Assembly: GCA_023419605.1 (NCBI GenBank)
Contig: JAEZXR010000018.1
Coordinates: forward strand, 62,001 to 126,000
Direction: 5' to 3'
From: Bacillota bacterium
GTDB lineage: Bacteria > Bacillota > Clostridia > Acetivibrionales > JAEZXR01
DNA length: 64,000 nt
Part shown: in pieces, positions 8,224 to 16,757 of the stretch
Layout of the letters: each line of letters starts with the position of its first letter
Position numbering within the stretch: position 1 is the stretch's first letter
The notes under the pieces: model-generated
The model's input: only the letters and a program-made list of their open reading frames with translations
Database searches by the model: none
What the model was told of the DNA's origin: nothing
Made by a program: the position numbers and the translations under genes

Positions 8224-10833
8224 CTATAATGTAATCAAATTTACTTTCTCTCTGCAAATCTCTTCAAACATCTCTACTTCTCTCGCCTTGCAAGTAAAAA
8301 ACAGGATTTGCCGATCTTGGGCCAAGTCCTTCAAGTAATGGACCGTCTCCCTGGTCCGTACATCATCATACTGGGAGAAAACCTCGTCCAAAACCAGCGG
8401 CAGCCTCTCGGTAGTGGAGGATATTACGTCTGCCAATGCAATCCGCATGGCTAAATACATCTGGTCTATAGTTCCTCCGCTTAAGGCGGATACAGGGACT
8501 ACATCACCTGTTTCCGGCGCTAGAGCCTTAAGCAGCAGCTCGTTGTCCACTTTGAGGTTTTCATACTTCCCTGACGTAATTTGGGCTGCCACTGCACTCA
8601 TTTTCCGGCTTACGAGGGGGGCAAAATCTCTCCGTATTTCCAAACTGGCCTCTTCCAGGGTTTCCAATGCCAGTTTCAGTGCCTTTCCTTTCTCCTCCAG
8701 TTCTCCTCGTTTCTCCTGGAGCTGTGCGGCTTCCTCCTCTACTTTTTGAAGAACCTCGTCATCGGATCCCATACTTCTCATCAGGGTCTCCAGTTCTCTT
8801 AATTCCAGGAGTGTATCGTGCAAGCGGCGCTCCAATGCCTCGTAAGATTGCTGCACCGCATCCGGTGTTTGAAATACCGTATTGCTCTCCTTCAGCCCTT
8901 TATAGGGATCAATAAACTCTTCAAAGCCCTGTTGTCTGCAAAGTTCTTCCGCCCTTTTCAGCAGCTCATCCATCACAGCCTGCTTACTCCGGCTTTTGTC
9001 CTCCAGCTTTCTGCACGCTTCTTTGAGACCTCCTTCCCCATTATGTACAAGGTCCAGCGTTTCCTTCCGGGCATTTTCAATATCATTTCGCCGTTGTTCC
9101 AGCCGAACAATTTCTTCACACAACCCTTTATATTTGTGGAACCCTTGCCTGAAATCCTTGACCTGCTCCTCCCGGACTTCATCCGTCAAACCTTCTGTCA
9201 TACCCACCGAAAAAAGCCTCTCCAGAATAGAGTTTTTCAATAAGAAAATTCTTCGATCCAGAGAATAAGATTCGCTTTCCAGCTGTTCCAGTTGATTGCT
9301 CAACGCCATAACCGCATCAAGCCTGCTATCACAGGTAGCCTTTCGCTTCAGAAAGTCCTCATATCCTTCAGCGCCCACACGTTTATAAATTTCTCCCAGT
9401 TCCATGGACTTGGCCTGCAATTCCTTTATCCGGATATCCAGATCAGTCAGTATCCCCTTTCGAGCCTTTAGCAGCACATCCAGATTCCTCCGGCGTCGAG
9501 CGGCTATATACAGGAGTACACCGGCTATGCCGACCATAAGCGTACATAGTACATATCCCGGTCTCCACCCCGCAATGCCTGCAGTCAGGAAAACCGCTGC
9601 AAGAACTGCTGAAATAACCGCCTCCTTTATACCTCGAACCTTTCCCCGCGAAGGGAGGATTTTCGCTTCCAGTTCATCCAGCGGTTTTCTATCGCACTGG
9701 AACGTGAGAATCTCCAAATCTTTATTCAATTCCGAAACCTTGCTTTCGATATCCGCAGGCAAGCTTTTAAACGCACTTACCTGCTCATAGCTTCTCTGGG
9801 CCTCCTGAAGTTCTTTTGCCTTTTGCTCTGTCGCAGCTGTTATTCTTTCCTTCTGCTGGATAACAGCTGTTAGGTCATTGTAATCCCGGGCCAGTTGTTC
9901 AATATCTTCATCATCATAGGCAGTAAAAGCGGAGAATCTTTCTCTCTCTGCATCGATCTGCGTAATCTGTTTCAGGATCTGCTGAAGCTGCCCATCCAGC
10001 TCCTGCATTTTTGACAATACCCGATGCAGCTCGACTTTTTGCCGCTGACTTTCGTCCAGGCTTTTCTGTAGAGAATCCACCTGCAGCAAAAGCTCCAGTG
10101 CCTGTTTTTTGTTTTCCAGGTCTTCCTTTCCCAGTCTTGTTTGCCTTAGCCGTTCACCCAGCTGAAACATCTGCTTCCGCTTTTCCATCAGTTCCACTTT
10201 AGCAGCATTCAATTCTGCCAGCCGGCCAAGAATCCGATCCATAGGCCGGGTGGATGTTCTTTCGGTGCCCACGTGCTTTTTCAAAGCCCCCTTTAGCGCC
10301 TCTTCCGCACGCTTGAAGGAAATGTCATCCGCGCCTGTTTGATAAAGGTTAGAGATTTTATCCGCCAACTCTTTGTTTCCATCCTGTATTCTCGTATCCA
10401 TCTGCTTTACAAATACAGTTCGCTCAAAACAGCTTTCATTCACTCCCAGGTGTCTCTCGGCAAACAATGCATTCTTATCTCTTCCGGTGCCAAAGGAACC
10501 GGTAATATCATTAAAAAGCGAGTCGAATACGCGTACGGAATTTTCTTCAAAGTTCCTTCCAACCCGGAAAACCTCACCATTATCCAGCCTGTATTCCATA
10601 AATCCGCTGTAATCCACACTGTTCCACGGCCTGTATTTTTTAACAGGAGGCAATTCTCCATCCTTGGCCGTCCTTCCACCTTTAAGCCCAAAAAACATTG
10701 CCTTTATAAAGGTCTGCGTTGAGGATTTTCCCGATTCATTGTTTCCAAACAGAACATTTAGGCCTTTCGAAAGTTCCAGCGTTCGATTCGCGAGCTTTCC
10801 GAAGCCCTTTATCTCAAGTTTTTCTATCTGCAT
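8224..10833 (-). CDS. YhaN/SbcC-like AAA ATPase with long coiled coils
   Basis: This is an SMC/Rad50-type ATPase of 869 residues. The N-terminal half-site has MQIEKLEIKGFGKL and Walker A GNNESGKSST. The C-terminal half-site has the signature ALSGGTIDQMYLAMRIAL and Walker B LPLVLDEVF. Between them lie long heptad-rich coiled coils, interrupted near residues 405-445 by two adjacent hydrophobic segments that could cross or dip into a membrane. This layout matches the Bacillus YhaN group. The gene lies 22 bases downstream of a YhaO-like nuclease gene, giving an SbcCD-like pair that probably handles DNA ends or hairpins. The membrane-like segment implies possible localisation at the membrane, which is inference. 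Confidence 0.85.
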   Translation of the reverse strand: MQIEKLEIKGFGKLANRTLELSKGLNVLFGNNESGKSSTQTFIKAMFFGLKGGRTAKDGELPPVKKYRPWNSVDYSGFMEYRLDNGEVFRVGRNFEENSVRVFDSLFNDITGSFGTGRDKNALFAERHLGVNESCFERTVFVKQMDTRIQDGNKELADKISNLYQTGADDISFKRAEEALKGALKKHVGTERTSTRPMDRILGRLAELNAAKVELMEKRKQMFQLGERLRQTRLGKEDLENKKQALELLLQVDSLQKSLDESQRQKVELHRVLSKMQELDGQLQQILKQITQIDAERERFSAFTAYDDEDIEQLARDYNDLTAVIQQKERITAATEQKAKELQEAQRSYEQVSAFKSLPADIESKVSELNKDLEILTFQCDRKPLDELEAKILPSRGKVRGIKEAVISAVLAAVFLTAGIAGWRPGYVLCTLMVGIAGVLLYIAARRRRNLDVLLKARKGILTDLDIRIKELQAKSMELGEIYKRVGAEGYEDFLKRKATCDSRLDAVMALSNQLEQLESESYSLDRRIFLLKNSILERLFSVGMTEGLTDEVREEQVKDFRQGFHKYKGLCEEIVRLEQRRNDIENARKETLDLVHNGEGGLKEACRKLEDKSRSKQAVMDELLKRAEELCRQQGFEEFIDPYKGLKESNTVFQTPDAVQQSYEALERRLHDTLLELRELETLMRSMGSDDEVLQKVEEEAAQLQEKRGELEEKGKALKLALETLEEASLEIRRDFAPLVSRKMSAVAAQITSGKYENLKVDNELLLKALAPETGDVVPVSALSGGTIDQMYLAMRIALADVISSTTERLPLVLDEVFSQYDDVRTRETVHYLKDLAQDRQILFFTCKAREVEMFEEICREKVNLITL

Positions 10834-10855
10834 AAATTTACTCCAACTGCACCCT

Positions 10856-12004
10856 CTACTCTATATGGATTTCTCCGTTTTCCAACGCCTGCAGCCCATA
10901 GTATAAAGCTTTTTTATAAAGCTCCTTATCTCCATTCCCTTGCTCCTCCATAAGGGAAACCAGCTTTTGGACAAACAAACCTCTGAGCCCGGGTTCCTTA
11001 AGGATCTCTTCAATATCAAAATCTATAGCAGTTTCATCTCTAACCTTCAGAAAAAACACCTTATCCGAAAAGCATCTCTGAATATATCCGATATCCGGGG
11101 CAAAATGCCGCTCCAGATATCCCCTCAACCGCACATTAAACAAGTCTTTACCTGCGTTTTCACGGTAAATCGCCAATGCGACCCGGTCCACGATCTGCTG
11201 TTCGGAGCTGCATCCATTTACGTCAACTTCCAGGGTTTTATACTCCCTTAGGCCGGTTTCAACAAACCGTATTTCCAGATGCCCCGCCCTATCTCCTTCT
11301 GCCTTGGTCAGAGTCCCCACAAACACTCCATGTTTCCCTTGCTCATCAAAGCCCAAAGGCTCCGGGCTTCCAGGATTATATATATTTTTCCTTGCTCCCA
11401 TTCCCTCGATGCGGTTATGGAAATGCCCTAGGGCAACATAGTCCATTCCCAGAGCATCCAATTCTCCGCAGGTCATGGGGTTATAATTCCCCGAGTCCAG
11501 CTTCAAATCCACCGTACCATGAATGAGCAGAATATTGATAAGGCTTTCGTCTACAGGACCTATACCGCTCACCAGAGACTCCTTTTCATAGAAACTTCTA
11601 AAAGCAGCCCCATGAATACAGGCACCTTCATTTTCCAACATAACAGAAGCTGTGCGCCCCCCCAGAATAGTCACATTTTCGCTCCATTCATAGGTTTTGT
11701 AGTAGGAATCTACTACAAAGGGATCGTGATTCCCAGGTACGATAAAAACCTTTATTTCTTTAAGTTGTCTGAATTTATCATTGACGTGGTTAATGGTAGA
11801 CTTTCTTATATAGGAATGCTCAAATAAATCACCGCTAATAAGAATTACATCCACATTTTCTTTTTGGGCAAGACCAATGACCCTGTCAAAAGATTCTTTC
11901 AGCTCCTGTCTCCGAACAGAGGACTGAAGGCCCGTATCTCCCAAGGATGTGAAGGGCATGTCCAGATGTAGATCTCCAAAATGGAGGAATTTTATTTTTT
12001 TCAC
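10856..12004 (-). CDS. YhaO/SbcD-like metallophosphoesterase (DNA nuclease subunit)
   Basis: This calcineurin-like phosphoesterase of the SbcD/Mre11 class has the metal-binding motifs FLHFGDLHLD, ISGDLFEH, VPGNHDP, ILLIHGTVD and ALGHFHNR. It is the likely nuclease partner of the YhaN-like ATPase encoded just downstream. The frame stays open upstream to 12055, but those extra codons run into a dispersed repeat and do not resemble the family. The GTG at 12004, directly before KKIKFLHFGDLH, is the family-consistent start. A GGGA-type ribosome site lies about ten bases before it, so the start is plausible but not certain. The C-terminal 120 residues form the capping region seen in this family. 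Confidence 0.83.
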   Translation of the reverse strand: MKKIKFLHFGDLHLDMPFTSLGDTGLQSSVRRQELKESFDRVIGLAQKENVDVILISGDLFEHSYIRKSTINHVNDKFRQLKEIKVFIVPGNHDPFVVDSYYKTYEWSENVTILGGRTASVMLENEGACIHGAAFRSFYEKESLVSGIGPVDESLINILLIHGTVDLKLDSGNYNPMTCGELDALGMDYVALGHFHNRIEGMGARKNIYNPGSPEPLGFDEQGKHGVFVGTLTKAEGDRAGHLEIRFVETGLREYKTLEVDVNGCSSEQQIVDRVALAIYRENAGKDLFNVRLRGYLERHFAPDIGYIQRCFSDKVFFLKVRDETAIDFDIEEILKEPGLRGLFVQKLVSLMEEQGNGDKELYKKALYYGLQALENGEIHIE

Positions 12005-12050
12005 AGTTCGCACTTCCCTGCAATTGATAATCAATATATACATTGGGGAA

Positions 12051-12136
12051 GCCAACCCCGCCCCTGCCCCTCCTCGTGGAGGAGCATGTTTTCGAGGTTA
12101 AAGCCGTGAGCAGATGTGCTTTCACCCTGCGCCCTC
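12051..12136. repeat. Dispersed intergenic repeat R1, copy 2
   Basis: This segment shares CCAACCCC, TTAAAGCCGTGAGCAG and CACCCTGCGCCC blocks with the copy at 8116-8195, in the same orientation. It also has its own CTCCTCGTGGAGGAG hairpin. It sits between acpS and the YhaO-like gene. Confidence 0.6.
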
Positions 12137-12157
12137 TACATTTAGAGGGTACCCCAT

Positions 12158-12541
12158 TTATTTTGTGAGTATGATGCAGTACGCCACAGCATAGCTTTTG
12201 CAGTGGGATAAGCTGAGGGAGATATCCGTCCCTTGCATTTCCTCAAAAACCGCCTTCGCTTTTCCTGAGAGCAATACACCTGGCCGGCCATTAGCGTCTT
12301 TACTTACTTCGATATCCTTGAGGCCGATTCCCCCGCTGATTCCGGTCCCTAATGCTTTGGAGACAGCCTCCTTTGCTGCAAATCTTGCTGCGTAGCTCTG
12401 GTATTTACCGGCTTTTTTCGCTTCACAGTATTCAATTTCCTTTTCAGTGAAAACCTTATTTCTGAAAATATCACCTTTTAAAGAAAAGGATTTTTCCAGC
12501 CTTTCGGTTTCAACAATATCCACTCCACAGTGCAATCCCAA
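12158..12541 (-). CDS. acpS: Holo-[acyl-carrier-protein] synthase AcpS
   Basis: AcpS transfers 4'-phosphopantetheine from coenzyme A to apo-ACP, activating it for fatty acid synthesis. The 127-residue length is typical. The family motifs are present: CGVDIVETERL near the N-terminus, with the Mg-binding aspartate, and the central RFAAKEAVSKALGTGI motif with the catalytic-site glutamate. The C-terminal ISLSHCKSYAVAY stretch also fits. The start codon is TTG at 12541, supported by a GGGTGAG ribosome site six bases upstream. The gene lies between the FapA-like gene and the YhaO/YhaN pair on the same strand. Confidence 0.92.
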   Translation of the reverse strand: MGLHCGVDIVETERLEKSFSLKGDIFRNKVFTEKEIEYCEAKKAGKYQSYAARFAAKEAVSKALGTGISGGIGLKDIEVSKDANGRPGVLLSGKAKAVFEEMQGTDISLSLSHCKSYAVAYCIILTK

Positions 12542-12589
12542 AAGCTACTCACCCCATATGCCTATTCGTCCGCTACACTCCATGATTCA

Positions 12590-14179
12590 TTAGATTGATT
12601 TTATTTCTCTTTCATGGATGTAAAAGGTAGTAGTCAAAACTACCTTCGATAGCTCTTTAATATTCTTTTTCAATTCCAATACCGTTCCAGGATAGGCCTT
12701 CTTTAATATGGCAATTTCTCCCTCACCATGGGTGCGGAGGTATCCCACCAGGCATTTTTTTTCATCTTCCATATCCTTGAGCTGATCCTTCAGCCTTGTA
12801 AAAGCCTCTCTTACCTGTTCATGACGCCGTTCCTGCGCCGGATCCCCCTTTGTACCTCCGGAATAAACGGCCATTTCCTGTTTTGCCCTATTCAGGCTGC
12901 CTTTTAACTTCTCCGACTCACTCACCAGCTTTTCCAGGCGATCCTTTAGTTCCTGACGGTTAAAGCCTTTTACCGATACATGGGTTCTTTTTTCACTGGG
13001 AGAACCGATAATGGATGCTACGACCTTGACCTCCGCCTGGATATTCCCTCCAATGATCTGCCCCCGGTTTGAGTCCAGTATCACTTCCTTGGCAATGATG
13101 TTGCTATTCAAGCAGTAAAACCCGATATGTACACGTCCCTCACAGATAATGGTAGCATCAGAAACGTACTTTGTATAGATATCCCTTTTTGACTTTATAA
13201 TGGCTTTGTTTTTACCGGCTATGCCACCTTTTATATAGATACTGCCCTGTCGGCTTATAATCTCTTTTACACTGCCTACACCATAGTCACCCAATATTTC
13301 GATATCTTCCTTGGCACTGACAACAAAATTGTCCTCTATGGACCCTTTTACAGTCAAGAATCCGTCAAAGTCGATATTCCCCGTTTTAAAATCTACATCT
13401 TCGGCGATTTCCAAATGGTTTGACACACTGATTTTATCTCCGCTATAGCTTACTGCACCATCCCGGAGTGAACGCAATATCGTCATTCCCTCCTCATGGC
13501 TCTCTTTTACGGAGCTTTTGTCGTACAGCAGCGGTACGGTCTTTCCTTTCACCGGAAGTATATCATTTCCTCTCACTGACTTTCCCGGAATTCCTCCTGT
13601 AGGATCGGTTCTCTCTCCCAGCCAGTCCCCTACCCTTACTTTGTTGATAAGATTTAGCTCATAGTGATCCGCATTTCCATCTTCCTTGATTTCCGGCTTG
13701 GCTTCCTTCAGTTCATACATCCGGATAACGGAATCGGTACCATGGACAGGTGCTATTCCTTCTGCAATAAGAATCTGTCGATGATTCTGGAGTTCCATCG
13801 CAAGTACATCCTGCTTGATTCCGAATACGATACCATTCTCATTCAGCGCCCTTTTTACTTCGTTTATAATGTTTCTTCTATTTCCCTCCGTCAGCTCCCA
13901 GTCCTGGACACAGAGTGTTATATATGCCCGGAGCTCATCATTGGAAATCTCTACATTGACCCGGTCTTTAATTTCTCCGAATTTTTCCGGGTTACTTGGA
14001 GCATATAAAAGGGCATTCTTGATGGCCATGAAATTAGTTATCTTTATTTCCGTATGCTCACTCATAACCTTATTAAACTGCTCGATAGACATACCGCTTT
14101 TGAAGGATTCAATATAGAAGCCTTGATTCCTCTTTGTTATTAAAACATATTCGGAAGAGAAAATAACATCATGTTCCAT
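12590..14179 (-). CDS. FapA-family (DUF342) polymer-forming protein
   Basis: The protein has about 529 residues. It has the DUF342/FapA architecture: an N-terminal mixed region, a middle block with GDWLGERTDPTGGIPGKSVRGNDI, which is close to the family signature, a long repetitive beta-helix-like segment rich in short I/V-x-G repeats (about residues 240-400), and a C-terminal coiled coil. Proteins of this family occur in many Firmicutes and some have been linked to envelope or cytoskeletal structures, but the molecular function is not settled. The ATG at 14179 is preferred over an upstream TTG at 14200 because a GTGGGG ribosome-like site lies eight bases before it. It follows the terminator of the PspA cluster, so it is probably transcribed separately. 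Confidence 0.8.
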   Translation of the reverse strand: MEHDVIFSSEYVLITKRNQGFYIESFKSGMSIEQFNKVMSEHTEIKITNFMAIKNALLYAPSNPEKFGEIKDRVNVEISNDELRAYITLCVQDWELTEGNRRNIINEVKRALNENGIVFGIKQDVLAMELQNHRQILIAEGIAPVHGTDSVIRMYELKEAKPEIKEDGNADHYELNLINKVRVGDWLGERTDPTGGIPGKSVRGNDILPVKGKTVPLLYDKSSVKESHEEGMTILRSLRDGAVSYSGDKISVSNHLEIAEDVDFKTGNIDFDGFLTVKGSIEDNFVVSAKEDIEILGDYGVGSVKEIISRQGSIYIKGGIAGKNKAIIKSKRDIYTKYVSDATIICEGRVHIGFYCLNSNIIAKEVILDSNRGQIIGGNIQAEVKVVASIIGSPSEKRTHVSVKGFNRQELKDRLEKLVSESEKLKGSLNRAKQEMAVYSGGTKGDPAQERRHEQVREAFTRLKDQLKDMEDEKKCLVGYLRTHGEGEIAILKKAYPGTVLELKKNIKELSKVVLTTTFYIHEREIKSI

Positions 14180-14302
14180 CTTTTGGCCCCACTTCAGCAA
14201 AATTTTGTAACTTTACCTAAAATACACCGATAATATACCTCAATTATACACTATATCGTAAAAACATGGATAATATTTTATCAAAATTTTTCATGTGCCT
14301 AT

Positions 14303-14396
14303 ACTAACGCACTTTGTTCTCCATCAGGGAACTCCACGGTTCCCTTCGATGAAGCTGCGCTACTAAGCACCACCGCACTCCGACAATTCCTGTACA
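14303..14396. repeat. Terminator-associated repeat R2, copy A
   Basis: This copy contains CTAACGCACTTTGTTCT, then CCCTTCGATGAAGCT, and AATTCCT...CAT just before the terminator at 14397. The same blocks in the same order occur at 45341-45488 and 45951-46055. Confidence 0.55.
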
Positions 14397-14428
14397 TACA
14401 AAAAGCAGGCACTCAAATGCCTGCTTTT
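14397..14428 (-). terminator. Terminator of the PspA/AAA gene cluster
   Basis: An 11-bp stem AAAAGCAGGCA with its complement (14401-14411 with 14418-14428) is followed on the minus strand by a T-rich tract. It lies six bases after the stop codon at 14435. Confidence 0.85.
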
Positions 14429-14434
14429 GATACT

Positions 14435-15253
14435 CTACATATTGATTCTGTTGCGCCTTCGCTCCTGCAGAACACTATCCAGTGCCGTAGCCTCATTTAC
14501 TGCAGTTTCCAATTTGTCCAGCATCTCTTCCGACTCTATATTGGACATGATCTGGTGCTTGAACATATTCACCGTACTCTCCATATATTCCAGCTTTGTA
14601 CTGATTCTTTCCAGATCCTTTTTTTCTTCCTTTAGCCGGTCGATGATTTTTTCATCCATTTCTATGACCTTCTTCAGATCCTCAGCAGCATAATGGTCTT
14701 TTGTAAAATTCAGCTTCCGGGTATTCATGCTGATTCGGTTTGCGATCTCACCTACATTGATGGTAGTCAATTCTCTGTTGCGCATGCAAAAATTATTTGT
14801 AAGCTTCACATAAGACGCTACCAGGTTCAGTGTCTGCTCTACGATCTTTTCCTTCAGATAGTTTCGCTCTCCCTTGAAAAAAGAATCTACAATATCGTTT
14901 TTATCCTGCATCACTTTTCTGAGTCTTAGCAAATAGGGCTGCGGAAGATTCCGTTTTGCATCATTGGCCAATCGCAGGCAGGTATAGTTCAAGTTCTGTA
15001 TCTGTCTTCTCTTCATTTTGTACATGAACTTATCCTGAAATTTCCTGCTTGTCATGGTTTGCAGTACAAATCCCATATACACCAGTAATGCAGCACCATA
15101 CCCGGCATACCCAACCGAATTGAGGTAGGGTATCATCATCTCATTGAAAAAACCATCCTGGTAAGCTACTGCCAGGAGCGTTGCCACTGCCAGTATTGAG
15201 ATATTTCTGAAAGTCGAAAGTGCGCTTACAAACATTTTACCCTTCATAGCCAT
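14435..15253 (-). CDS. Two-TM membrane protein with long C-terminal coiled coil, unknown
   Basis: I do not recognise a named family. The 272 residues show two hydrophobic segments near the N-terminus (about 15-33 and 48-65), separated by a short loop with GFFNEMMIPYLNS. After these lie some 200 mostly helical, highly charged residues with heptad character, ending in ERRRNRINM. This suggests a hairpin anchored in the membrane with a cytoplasmic coiled-coil arm. It is the last gene of the minus-strand set AAA ATPase - PspA - GNAT and is followed by a strong terminator. Its gene position and its charged coiled coil make it a candidate membrane anchor or receptor for the PspA protein; that role is inference. 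Confidence 0.75.
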   Translation of the reverse strand: MAMKGKMFVSALSTFRNISILAVATLLAVAYQDGFFNEMMIPYLNSVGYAGYGAALLVYMGFVLQTMTSRKFQDKFMYKMKRRQIQNLNYTCLRLANDAKRNLPQPYLLRLRKVMQDKNDIVDSFFKGERNYLKEKIVEQTLNLVASYVKLTNNFCMRNRELTTINVGEIANRISMNTRKLNFTKDHYAAEDLKKVIEMDEKIIDRLKEEKKDLERISTKLEYMESTVNMFKHQIMSNIESEEMLDKLETAVNEATALDSVLQERRRNRINM

Positions 15254-15289
15254 CTGTCTGCTTCTTTCCTTTTTGTTTTAATAACCCTG

Positions 15290-15316
15290 GCAGGCGGGTT
15301 ATCGCCCTCTGCATCC
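15290..15316. repeat. Dispersed repeat R1, partial copy 3
   Basis: GGCAGGCGGGTTATCGCCCTCTGCATCC-type sequence aligns with the 3' end of the R1 copy at 8168-8195. It lies between the GNAT gene and the two-TM protein gene. Only the tail of R1 is present. Confidence 0.4.
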
Positions 15317-15320
15317 TAAC

Positions 15321-15818
15321 CTATTCTTCCAGTATCAACTGATAGAACATGCAATCCTGCCATTGGTTGAACTTGTATCCAACTTCCTTGAAATGGGCGC
15401 AGAATTTGAAGCCGAATTTCTCATGCATTTTTATGCTCACGTCATTTCCGCCGGTAATCCCCGCAACAATGACATGATGCCCCAGCTTCCTGGCCCTGTC
15501 TATAATTTCCCTCATCAGGTGCGTTCCTATGCCTTTTCCGTGATATTCGGGATCCACATAGACGGAAATCTCAACCGTCCGGGCATAGCCTTCCTTTTGC
15601 CTGAACTTTGAAAGGCTGCTGTATCCCGCTATCCTTCCATCGGTTTCAGCTACGATGAGAGGATATACTCCACCATAATGGTGAAACCACTCCCGTCGTT
15701 CTTCTACCGTCTGGGCTGTGAAGTCAAAGCTTGCTGTCGTATTCTCTACCGCCCAATTGTAAATACGTGTAAGTTGTTCGATATCGGTTTCTTTTGCTTC
15801 CCTGATTGTCATATCCAT
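15321..15818 (-). CDS. GNAT N-acetyltransferase (phosphinothricin-acetyltransferase-like)
   Basis: This GNAT-fold acetyltransferase has about 165 residues. The acetyl-CoA site is visible as VDPEYHGKGIGTHLMREI (the Q/R-x-x-G-x-G/A motif). The N-terminal MTIREAKETDIEQLTRIYNW and the central VEERREWFHHYGG segments fit the Pat/YncA-like subgroup, which acetylates small amines. The true substrate is unknown. The ATG at 15818 begins one base after the pspA stop codon. An earlier TTG start at 15860 would overlap pspA by about 40 bases and adds residues not expected in the family. Its place inside the AAA-PspA-membrane protein set may be functional or incidental. Confidence 0.8.
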   Translation of the reverse strand: MDMTIREAKETDIEQLTRIYNWAVENTTASFDFTAQTVEERREWFHHYGGVYPLIVAETDGRIAGYSSLSKFRQKEGYARTVEISVYVDPEYHGKGIGTHLMREIIDRARKLGHHVIVAGITGGNDVSIKMHEKFGFKFCAHFKEVGYKFNQWQDCMFYQLILEE

Positions 15819-15819
15819 G

Positions 15820-16548
15820 TTAGTAGCTCGCTTTGTTGTCGATTTTCTCCTTGACTTCAAATCCCTGGTCCCCGTTCAACATAGCTTCCGCTCTGGCTCT
15901 TGCCCGGTCTCTGGCCGAGTTCATATCCAGCCTCTTGAGCTTCATTTCCATATTGTCGCCATTCAGAGATTCAACGGCGTTGGCCCTGGCAGTCTTTTTA
16001 TTTACAATATCCCTTGCCCTGTCCATATTGGCATTCAGGCTGCCGATCCGGTTATCCCTGGATGTGTACTTGGCATTTACAGAATTTATATTCTCCTTCA
16101 ATTTTGCCATCTTTGCTTGAGATTTCAAAGTTTTAAGCTCATTCAGCTTGGCATTCATTTCGGATTCAAAGATTCTGTAATCCTCCCTTATTCTTGCCAC
16201 ATCTGCCATTGCGCTGTCATAAGTGGCCTTATGTGTTTCATATGTGGCCTGGAATTCTTCTTCCTGCACCAGCAGCTCGATCAGGACATCCTTGTCTCCC
16301 GACCTTTGTGCAGCTTCAATCCTGGCCTTTACGGCATTCAGGTTCTTCTCCGCATTTTTCATTTCAATCTTTATCAATTCAGCATTTGTCTGAATTTCAA
16401 TGATCTGCTGTTCGGCTTCCTTCCTCGCCTTTTCAATCTGGTTTTTGATATCCTCAAAAAGCAGCTCCGGATTATTCTCTTCCAGGCCCCCTACAAACAA
16501 ACCGAAAAATCCTCTGATCAAAGAGCCCATTCTACTAAATAAACCCAT
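15820..16548 (-). CDS. pspA: PspA/IM30-family membrane remodelling protein
   Basis: PspA/IM30 proteins are peripheral membrane proteins of the ESCRT-III superfamily that assemble into rods or rings and help maintain the membrane under stress. The 242 residues start MGLFSRMGSLIRGFFGLF, an amphipathic N-terminal helix, followed by the long charged helical hairpin characteristic of the family (about residues 25-170). The C-terminal third is also helical and rich in Ala, Arg and Asp. The ribosome site GGGAGG lies seven bases before the ATG. It follows the AAA ATPase gene after a 187-bp gap and runs directly into the GNAT gene. No PspB, PspC or toastrack domain is encoded nearby; the partners here are the ATPase and the coiled-coil membrane protein. 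Confidence 0.88.
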   Translation of the reverse strand: MGLFSRMGSLIRGFFGLFVGGLEENNPELLFEDIKNQIEKARKEAEQQIIEIQTNAELIKIEMKNAEKNLNAVKARIEAAQRSGDKDVLIELLVQEEEFQATYETHKATYDSAMADVARIREDYRIFESEMNAKLNELKTLKSQAKMAKLKENINSVNAKYTSRDNRIGSLNANMDRARDIVNKKTARANAVESLNGDNMEMKLKRLDMNSARDRARARAEAMLNGDQGFEVKEKIDNKASY

Positions 16549-16581
16549 GGTTACGCCTCCCCTAATTTTCTCATTACTAAT

Positions 16582-16610
16582 AATTTATAATAAATGTATG
16601 ATGTTGTAAA
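16582..16610 (-). promoter_or_regulatory. Possible promoter for pspA
   Basis: On the minus strand TTTACA (16605-16610) is followed either by TATAAA after 15 bases or by TAAATT after 17. Neither is ideal. The 187-bp gap before pspA makes a separate promoter plausible. Confidence 0.3.
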
Positions 16611-16720
16611 CAGGTAATTTCTTGGACGCATTTATTCGACTGCGGCGCTTCCCAAGGAAGAGTGAAAATATTACTTCATCTTTTTGCGGGCCCGCCATTG
16701 TTTCAATGAAGGGTATAGCA

Positions 16721-16757
16721 AAGGCATAGATGAAGTTATATTTCCACCGACCCCAAG
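16721..16757. repeat. Dispersed short repeat R3, copy 1
   Basis: GATGAAGTTATATTTCCACC-type sequence followed by GACCCCAAG resembles copies at 18807-18845, 41845-41880 and, inverted, 47505-47553. This copy overlaps the last codons of the AAA ATPase gene. Confidence 0.35.

Noticed and set aside
10339..10722. Plus-strand open frame of 127 codons within the YhaN-like gene
   Set aside because: It is antisense to the conserved ATPase N-terminus and lacks a start signal.
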